Of a stretch of DNA of 64,000 nt, positions 59,563 to 64,000 are shown in pieces; positions within the stretch are counted from its first letter, which is position 1, and every line of letters begins with the position of its first letter. The stretch is from Trebonia sp035294225. Lineage in GTDB: Bacteria; Actinomycetota; Actinomycetes; Streptosporangiales; Streptosporangiaceae. Below the pieces are notes generated by a model. That model was not told the DNA's origin. It searched no databases and saw only the letters and a program-made list of their open reading frames with translations. A program made the position numbers and the translations under genes. The stretch spans positions 1 to 64,000 of the forward strand of contig DATGLH010000165.1 of the NCBI GenBank assembly GCA_035294225.1. The letters run 5' to 3'.

Positions 59563-60402
59563 ATGCGGGCCATTGACTTCCACGTGCACCTGCCGACGCC
59601 GGACTGGCTGGACGGCAGCATGGCGGGCTACGTCGAGGCGGCCGAGGCATACTTCCGGTCGACCGTGCCGCGGCAGTCGCTGGCCGAGCTCGCGGACAAG
59701 TACCGCCGGCTGGACGTGATGGCCGTCCTGCTCGCCTGGGATGCCGAGACCGCCACCGGCCGCCCCCGGGTGCCGAACGAGACCGTGGCCGCCGCCTGCC
59801 GCGACTACCCCGGCGTGTTCGCCGGCATCGGCTCGGTCGACCCGCACAAGGGCGAGGAAGCCGTCGCGGAGGTGGCGAACATCGCCGCGCTGGGCCTGCG
59901 GGGAGTCAAGTTCCACCCGTCGTTGCAGGCGTTCGCCCCGGACGACCCGAAGTTCTGGCCGGTGTTCGCCGCCTGCGAGCGGCACGGCCTGCTCGCGCTG
60001 TTCCACACCGGGACCAGCGGGATCGGCGCCCGGCAGCCCGGCGGCCAGGGCATCCGGATCGACTATGCGCACCCGCTCAAGCTGGACGCGGTGGCGGCCG
60101 CGCATCCCGGCCTGACGGTGGTGGCGGCGCACTTCGGCTGGCCGTGGCACCTGGACCTCATCGCGGTCGCCCTGCACAAGACGAACGTGTACATCGACAT
60201 CTCCGGCTGGGCGCCGAAGCGGATCCCGCCCGAGGTGGTCCGGGAGCTTACGGGCCGGCTGTCCGGGCAGTTCGTGTGGGGCAGCGACTTCCCCTTCATC
60301 GCTCCGGAACGCTGCCTGGCCGAACTCGGGGAACTCGGCATCGCCAGCCCCGCCCTGCTGCACGGCAACGCCGCCCGCATCCTCGGGCTCAGTTCGGGCT
60401 GA
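59563..60402 (+). CDS. Amidohydrolase-2 family (ACMSD-like) protein
   Basis: A protein of 279 residues. 'IDFHVHLPTPDWLDG' supplies the first metal His pair, 'LGLRGVKFHPSLQAFAPDD' a His/Lys region, 'VVAAHFGWPWHLDLIAVAL' another His, and 'FVWGSDFPFI' the catalytic Asp. Members hydrolyse or decarboxylate aromatic carboxylates. The 3' end overlaps that of the convergent LON gene by 14 bases. Confidence 0.85.
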   Translation: MRAIDFHVHLPTPDWLDGSMAGYVEAAEAYFRSTVPRQSLAELADKYRRLDVMAVLLAWDAETATGRPRVPNETVAAACRDYPGVFAGIGSVDPHKGEEAVAEVANIAALGLRGVKFHPSLQAFAPDDPKFWPVFAACERHGLLALFHTGTSGIGARQPGGQGIRIDYAHPLKLDAVAAAHPGLTVVAAHFGWPWHLDLIAVALHKTNVYIDISGWAPKRIPPEVVRELTGRLSGQFVWGSDFPFIAPERCLAELGELGIASPALLHGNAARILGLSSG

Positions 60403-61057
60403 ACGACTCGTATGTGAAGTCGGGCGCCGGCCGGGACATCGTCGCGCGCAGCATGCCGATCTCCCGCACCAGCAGGGACCGCTCGGCCCGCAGCCGGGCC
60501 AGCGCGTCGGGCGCGGCGAGCAGCGACTGGCGGTCCGGCAGGTCGATGATCATCGCGGCCCCGACGAGGTAGGAGAGCAGGACGGGCTCGTCCGGCAGGT
60601 CGGCCACGCTGACCACTGCCCCGCCGCGGTCGGCGAGCGTGTTCAGGTAGCCGCGGAACGCCCGCTGCACCCGCGCGGCGGCGCGCGCCGCCGCGTCCGC
60701 CTCCCCGGCCTCGTCGGGCAGCGGCTCGATCTCGCCCCGCAGGTACGGCAGCGACCGGTCCGTGCCGAGCAGGCGGAACCGCTGCGCGCCGACCGTCAGC
60801 AGGTCGTAGCGGCCGTCCTGGCGCGGCTCGATCTGCCGCACGGCCGCGACGCAGCCGACATCGTAGAGCGCGGCGACGCCGTCGACGCCGGTCTCCCGGC
60901 CCTTGCGGATCGCGATCACGCCGAACCGCCTCGGCTCCGGCTGTCCGAGCAGGTCGGCGACGAGCTGCCGGTACCGCGGCTCGAAGATGTGCAGCGGCAA
61001 GCGCATGCCAGGGAAGAGCACCGTGGAAAGCGGGAACAGCGGCAGCATCTCGCTCAT
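60389..61057 (-). CDS. LON substrate-binding-domain protein
   Basis: A protein of 222 residues corresponding only to the N-terminal domain of Lon: 'LPLFPLSTVLFPGMRLPLHI' and 'FEPRYRQLVADLLG' at the start, 'RYDLLTVGAQRFRLLG' in the middle. No ATPase or protease domain. Such short proteins are conserved in actinobacteria; role unknown. The start ATG at 61057 is preferred over an upstream GTG. Confidence 0.9.
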   Translation of the reverse strand: MSEMLPLFPLSTVLFPGMRLPLHIFEPRYRQLVADLLGQPEPRRFGVIAIRKGRETGVDGVAALYDVGCVAAVRQIEPRQDGRYDLLTVGAQRFRLLGTDRSLPYLRGEIEPLPDEAGEADAAARAAARVQRAFRGYLNTLADRGGAVVSVADLPDEPVLLSYLVGAAMIIDLPDRQSLLAAPDALARLRAERSLLVREIGMLRATMSRPAPDFTYESFSPN

Positions 61058-61184
61058 ATGGTGGACATTATTCGGCAGCGCGCGCGGGCCGGAAGCGCCC
61101 GCCTGGTTATTTATTTCGCTGCCGCACCGCCCGGCGATGCCTACCGTCAGATGCCGGCCCGGGTCCTCGCCGCGGTCGCGATGA

Positions 61185-61382
61185 GCACGCACCGGGCACG
61201 AGTTCGTGCGCGTGCCGGAGTATCCCGCTTCCGTTCGGCCGTTCTATCCCGTGCGCCCGGCCGGGCAGCCGCACCTGACGCGCAGTCTCGGCCCGCCCTG
61301 GCGGGGCCTGGAGATCGCGGCCGGCGCGCAGCGCGGGCACCGCTACGACGCGCTGGTGCGCCGGGCAGCGGGACAGGGCTGA
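61185..61382 (+). pseudogene. Fragment resembling an aspartyl-tRNA synthetase (AspS2-like)
   Basis: 'EFVRVPEYPASVRPFYPVRP', 'LTRSLGPPWRGLEIAAGAQR' and 'HRYDALVRR' resemble the archaeal-type aspartyl-tRNA synthetase segment 'TEYPxxARPFY', 'GLEITSGAQREHRYD'. Only about 62 codons remain; an in-frame TGA lies immediately upstream and a stop follows. The active-site Arg-rich remainder is gone. A decayed copy or fragment. Confidence 0.55.
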
Positions 61383-61697
61383 GCACCGGGCCGATGCGGG
61401 GCTCGCCTGGTGATCGGGTGTCCTTTGCGGCGCTATTCGCCGGAAACGACACCCAGTCACGGCGCAGCACCCTAGCGGCCGCCGGACGGGTTCCCCGGCA
61501 GCCCGGTTGCGCCAGATGGCGGCGGCCATGGCGGGCAGCCGCTGGGTAATCCGGGCGCGGACGCCTTCGGGGGTCCGGCCGCCGCGGCGTTCGAGTCCGG
61601 CCTGGCCCTTGAGGGCCCCGGCCGGCCCTAGCCGCCGATGAGGATCGGCCCGGGCCGCAGCGCGCCCGTGCGGGCGGCATGCGCCCGGCCCGGCGGG
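61383..61697. other. Intergenic with hairpin
   Basis: 315 bp with no supported gene. GGGTGTC (61416-61422) and GACACCC (61448-61454) form a stem with an inner CGGCG/CGCCG pair and may be a terminator after the synthetase-like fragment. Confidence 0.5.
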
Positions 61698-62153
61698 TTA
61701 GCGGGCACTACCCGCCGGGCCGGGCGCGGAGCCCGCCAGCGGCGTGGTGTCGCGGTACCTGACCTCGTAAACGCGCTCGGTGAACTTCCAGCCGTCCGGG
61801 GTGCGCCGGTAGCGGTCGTGGTAGATGGCGTAGTTCAGCTCTGACGTGCCGTCGCGGAGGCGGATGAGCTCCGACATGTAGGCACGGCCGGCCGCGGTGT
61901 CGCCGTCGAGCTGGATCGTGCCCGGATGCGTGGTCTGCACGAAGTAGTCCACGAAGGCCGGCACCCGCTCGCCCCAGGCGCGGATCTCCTCCCGGCCGAC
62001 GAGCTCGGCGGGGACGTTGGGCATCCGCAGCGCGCCGTCGGATGTGAACAGCGACGCCGCGCGGCCGTAGTCGCGCATCATCACCGCGTCGGTGAACTCG
62101 CCGCGCAGCGCCTCGATCTCGACGCGGTCGGCGATCGCCTGAAGGTCGCTCAT
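61698..62153 (-). CDS. SnoaL-like (NTF2-fold) protein
   Basis: A protein of 151 residues. 'DRVEIEALRGEFTDAVMMRD', 'ASLFTSDGALRMPNVPAELV' and 'LNYAIYHDRYRRTPDGWKF' fit the SnoaL-like NTF2 fold, a versatile pocket for small-molecule enzymes. Substrate unknown. It lies 26 bases downstream of the YceI gene on the same strand. Confidence 0.85.
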   Translation of the reverse strand: MSDLQAIADRVEIEALRGEFTDAVMMRDYGRAASLFTSDGALRMPNVPAELVGREEIRAWGERVPAFVDYFVQTTHPGTIQLDGDTAAGRAYMSELIRLRDGTSELNYAIYHDRYRRTPDGWKFTERVYEVRYRDTTPLAGSAPGPAGSAR

Positions 62154-62179
62154 CGGTTTCCTCCCTCGGTAGCGCGCAC

Positions 62180-62730
62180 CTACCGCCGGGTGAACACGGC
62201 GTGGACGGTGAGAGTGCTGTCCATCGAGATCAGGCCCAGCCGGTTCCAGGTGAGGCCGAAGCCGGCCCGGTTGACGCGAGCCCCGGCGTCGGGCCAGATC
62301 TCGCCGTTGCCCAGGGCGGACGCCGCGGCATCGAAGGACAGCGGCCGGTACGGCCGCGCACGGTCAGCACGCCGGTCACCGTGACACCCTGGCCAGACGG
62401 CCAGGTACCGTCCGCGGTGAAGGTGATGTCCGGACAGCCGGCGCTGTCGGAGAAACCGGCCGAGCGCAGGTGCGCGTCGCGCCGGGCGTTCTTAGTGCCG
62501 ACGGACGCCGCGGCCACCGTGACGGTGCCGCTGACCTCGCCGCCTGGAGAGACGGTGCCGTTCCCGCCGACCTCGCCGAAGACACCGCGCACCGGCACCA
62601 GGCCCATGGCCTTGGCTTTCAGCCGGATGCTTGACGCGCGGGGAACCAGGACCCATTCCCCGGCCAGCGCCCCGTCCTCCAGCAGAGCCCGTACCGCCGG
62701 TGCGGTCGTTTGCCCTGACGGCGTCCGCAT
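62180..62730 (-). pseudogene. YceI-family protein with internal frameshift
   Basis: From ATG 62730 (GGAGG 6 bases upstream) the frame encodes a YceI lipocalin-like fold ('WVLVPRASSIRLKAKAMGLV', 'SGTVTVAAASVGTKN', 'VTVTGVLTVRGRT'). At about 62352 the homology moves to another frame, which continues 'RPLSFDAAASALGNGEIW', 'RVNRAGFGLTWNRLGLISMD' and 'TLTVHAVFTRR' to a stop at 62180. A single-base indel at the join would restore the full protein. Either a real broken gene or a sequence error. Confidence 0.75.
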
Positions 62731-62762
62731 GATCGCCTCCTCGCCGCGCCGGATGGATTTGA

Positions 62763-62805
62763 GATGTCACCTATACGACACGTCGTGGCGGGGGGATGTG
62801 ACATC
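62763..62805. promoter_or_regulatory. Inverted repeat GATGTCAC/GTGACATC upstream of YceI gene
   Basis: An 8-bp perfect inverted repeat with 27 bases between; inside lies ACGACACGTCGT, itself nearly palindromic (about 62775-62788). Likely an operator or leader structure controlling the YceI gene. Confidence 0.4.
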
Positions 62806-62833
62806 GCGGGCGGGCTGGATCCGGCCGTCCTTG

Positions 62834-63034
62834 TCATGCCTCACGGGCGGGGGAGAACGCCTGCGGCCGCACCGCGTGCTCGGGGATGCGGAAGGCTCTC
62901 CCGACCCTGATCGCCTCCAGGTCACCGGCGTGCACGAGGCGGTACACGGTCGCCTTCGACAACCGCATGATCGCTGCCACCTCGAAGACGGTCAGCAGCC
63001 TGGTGCTTGTCAGGGAAGGAGCGTTGCCGGTCAC
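62834..63034 (-). CDS. Small excisionase-type helix-turn-helix protein
   Basis: A protein of 66 residues with 'LLTVFEVAAIMRLSKATVYR' and 'LVHAGDLEAIRVGRAFRIPE', the MerR-like DNA-binding wing of the HTH_17/excisionase group (also resembling BldC). GTG start with GGAGG just upstream. No integrase gene is nearby. It might regulate the neighbouring YceI gene. Confidence 0.85.
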   Translation of the reverse strand: MTGNAPSLTSTRLLTVFEVAAIMRLSKATVYRLVHAGDLEAIRVGRAFRIPEHAVRPQAFSPAREA

Positions 63035-63380
63035 GGTGCCTCCTTGAGGTCTGGCGGGAACGCGAGCGTGAAAGTAGACGGCCTTGGCCGAAGGGGCGGT
63101 AACCGTCCGGCCGGCCGCTGGGGCTGGACGGGCACGGAACTATCTGGTGCCACTTGCACGACAAATGGTGCTGCAAGTTGCATCGGGAGACATCGGTCAG
63201 CTGACGTATATCGAACGCCCGCCGGCGACCGTTGTCAGCTCGCAGTCGATCTTGCGACTGTGCCGGCCGCCGGCCCTGTGACGGTTTCCCACTTTGACCT
63301 GGCGCGTGCCCGCGGGCCGCGATGAGTCCTGCGGTGCCCGGCGGCCGTACTGCCGGACCCGTTACCGGGGAGGACTTCCG
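63035..63380. other. Intergenic with inverted repeats
   Basis: 346 bp with no supported gene. ACTTGCA (63152-63158) and TGCAAGT (63172-63178) form an inverted repeat with a 13-base spacer, and CAGTCG/CGACTG (about 63246-63263) a second one. They could be operators for the helix-turn-helix gene. Confidence 0.45.
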
Positions 63381-63524
63381 ATGCGCAGCGTGACCTATCC
63401 GATGGGCGTCTCACCTGACGGCCGCATCGCCGGCCCGGACGGCGGCTTCGGCTGGACGGCCCCGCCGGGGAAGCCTTCGGCTTCGTCACCGGCGAGATAC
63501 GGCAGGCCGGCGTCCACCGTCGCG
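63381..63524 (+). pseudogene. N-terminal fragment of a dihydrofolate-reductase-like protein
   Basis: After a GGGGAGG site, ATG 63381 opens 'MRSVTYPMGVSPDGRIAGPD' and 'GGFGWTAPPG', matching the RibD-C/dihydrofolate-reductase-like family. A frame change near 63465 lets a second frame continue 'EAFGFVTGEIRQAGVH', after which homology ends at the neighbouring gene. Shifted and truncated. Confidence 0.65.
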
Positions 63525-64000
63525 TCAGCTGGCGGTCATCGTCCCCAGGGCGGCGGTGCGCGCGGCGGTCCAGCCCGGCGGCGGGATGATGCTCGCCCAG
63601 GCGGAGGCGCCCTGGAGCATCCCGTAGGTGTGGCCGTGCCCGGGCGGGACCGCGGCAGCGAGCGCCAGGTCGGCGGCGACCTGCCAGAACGTGATGAGCG
63701 GGTACCAGTGCATGGCGGGGGACACGCCGGGCGGCGCGGGCCCGCGCAGCCAGTCCGGCTGGTGGAAGGCGAGCTGGGGGGACCACCACACGATCGGGTC
63801 GGAGGTGTTCTGCAGGTAGACGACCCTGGGCTGGCCCCAGCCGGGGCTGGCCGGATGGAGGTCGGCCGGCGCGGTGGAGAAGCGCACGGTCCGGCCGCCC
63901 TCGTACACCGGCTGCCATTCGGGCGTTCCGGGATCGCGGCCGGCGGTGAACCTGCTCCACAGGACGTTGCCGTTGGTCGGTCCGGCCCAGAGCACCCCCG
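63525..64000 (-). CDS. Alpha/beta-hydrolase family membrane protein, C-terminal part (5' end outside window)
   Basis: The visible part of 156-158 residues reads 'VLWAGPTNGNVLWSRFTAGR', 'PEWQPVYEGGRTVRFSTAPA', 'VVYLQNTSDPIVWWSPQLAF', 'AMHWYPLITFWQVAADLALA' and 'VPPGHGHTYG', a pattern I associate with the C-terminus of the abhydrolase_9 (DUF2319) family of actinobacterial membrane proteins. His in GHGH may be the catalytic His and Asp in SDP the acid. The nucleophile region and membrane helices lie outside the window. Confidence 0.75.
   Translation of the reverse strand, partial: GVLWAGPTNGNVLWSRFTAGRDPGTPEWQPVYEGGRTVRFSTAPADLHPASPGWGQPRVVYLQNTSDPIVWWSPQLAFHQPDWLRGPAPPGVSPAMHWYPLITFWQVAADLALAAAVPPGHGHTYGMLQGASAWASIIPPPGWTAARTAALGTMTAS

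Noticed and set aside
62834..63034. Integrated element suggested by the excisionase-type protein
   Set aside because: No integrase, att-like direct repeats or tRNA target was seen; small HTH_17 proteins also occur as ordinary regulators.
1..64000. tRNA and rRNA genes
   Set aside because: No cloverleaf with a CCA-end or T-loop pattern and no rRNA-like stretch was noticed by eye; a covariance search was not possible.

Overview
The window is about 64 kb of very GC-rich DNA with the gene families of an Actinomycetota chromosome. Supporting signs are the conserved block FHA protein (GarA type) - MerR (FtsR type) - DUF151 nuclease - second MerR - gcvP, a ManC/ManB-type fusion, a DUF574 methyltransferase, HxlR and FadR-type regulators and frequent GTG/TTG starts with 4-base stop/start overlaps. 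Genus and species cannot be read from the sequence. No rRNA, tRNA, CRISPR array or intact transposase was seen.

Layout. 0-4.8 kb: the tail of a Ser/Thr protein kinase, then a tight four-gene operon (acyl-CoA-dehydrogenase-like flavoprotein, cytoplasmic PhnD-like binding protein, TusA-like/ferritin-like fusion, DUF488). 4.9-9.8 kb (minus strand): secreted and sugar-modifying proteins (double-psi-barrel-like protein, remnant of a UDP-sugar dehydrogenase, lipoprotein, PIG-L deacetylase, sugar formyltransferase, lipoprotein phosphoesterase). 9.9-22.5 kb (plus strand): a nine-gene exopolysaccharide operon: Wzz-like co-polymerase, CapD-like dehydratase, HprK-like kinase, GT4, DegT aminotransferase, a divergent RtcB (RNA-ligase family) protein, a small unknown protein, an APH-fold kinase, and one giant ORF joining a polymerase, a flippase and an initiating sugar transferase. 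It runs head-on into a two-component set (two LuxR-type regulators, a helix-only DHp protein and a histidine kinase, 22.5-24.8 kb).

25.6-29.6 kb: methyltransferase, ApbE, Rieske lipoprotein, universal stress protein, cupin. 29.8-38.9 kb: conserved core genes, with a glycine riboswitch before gcvP. 39.0-41.4 kb: PTS-dependent dihydroxyacetone kinase (DhaK, DhaL, DhaM) with its own HPr. 41.7-46.7 kb: DUF429, an unknown protein, a NACHT-type NTPase and a small membrane protein. 47.2-55.2 kb: a branched-chain-amino-acid-type ABC transporter (with LivM and LivG fused) and an FAH-family enzyme, divergent from a FadR-type regulator. 55.4-64 kb: mixed accessory region with several broken genes (ABC-F fragment, aspartyl-tRNA-synthetase-like fragment, frameshifted YceI, dihydrofolate-reductase-like fragment).

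The exopolysaccharide region is the most novel part. CapD and DegT can make an amino sugar, PIG-L and the formyltransferase could swap N-acetyl for N-formyl, and three proteins with phosphate chemistry (HprK-like, RtcB-like, APH-like) lie between assembly genes. This suggests an unusual phosphate or nucleotide tailoring step on a sugar polymer or its carrier; that is inference. Short tandem repeats fill many intergenic gaps. Two ORFs run well past the usual ends of their families (the giant EPS fusion and the MerR upstream of gcvP), so base-level errors or real stop losses should be considered.
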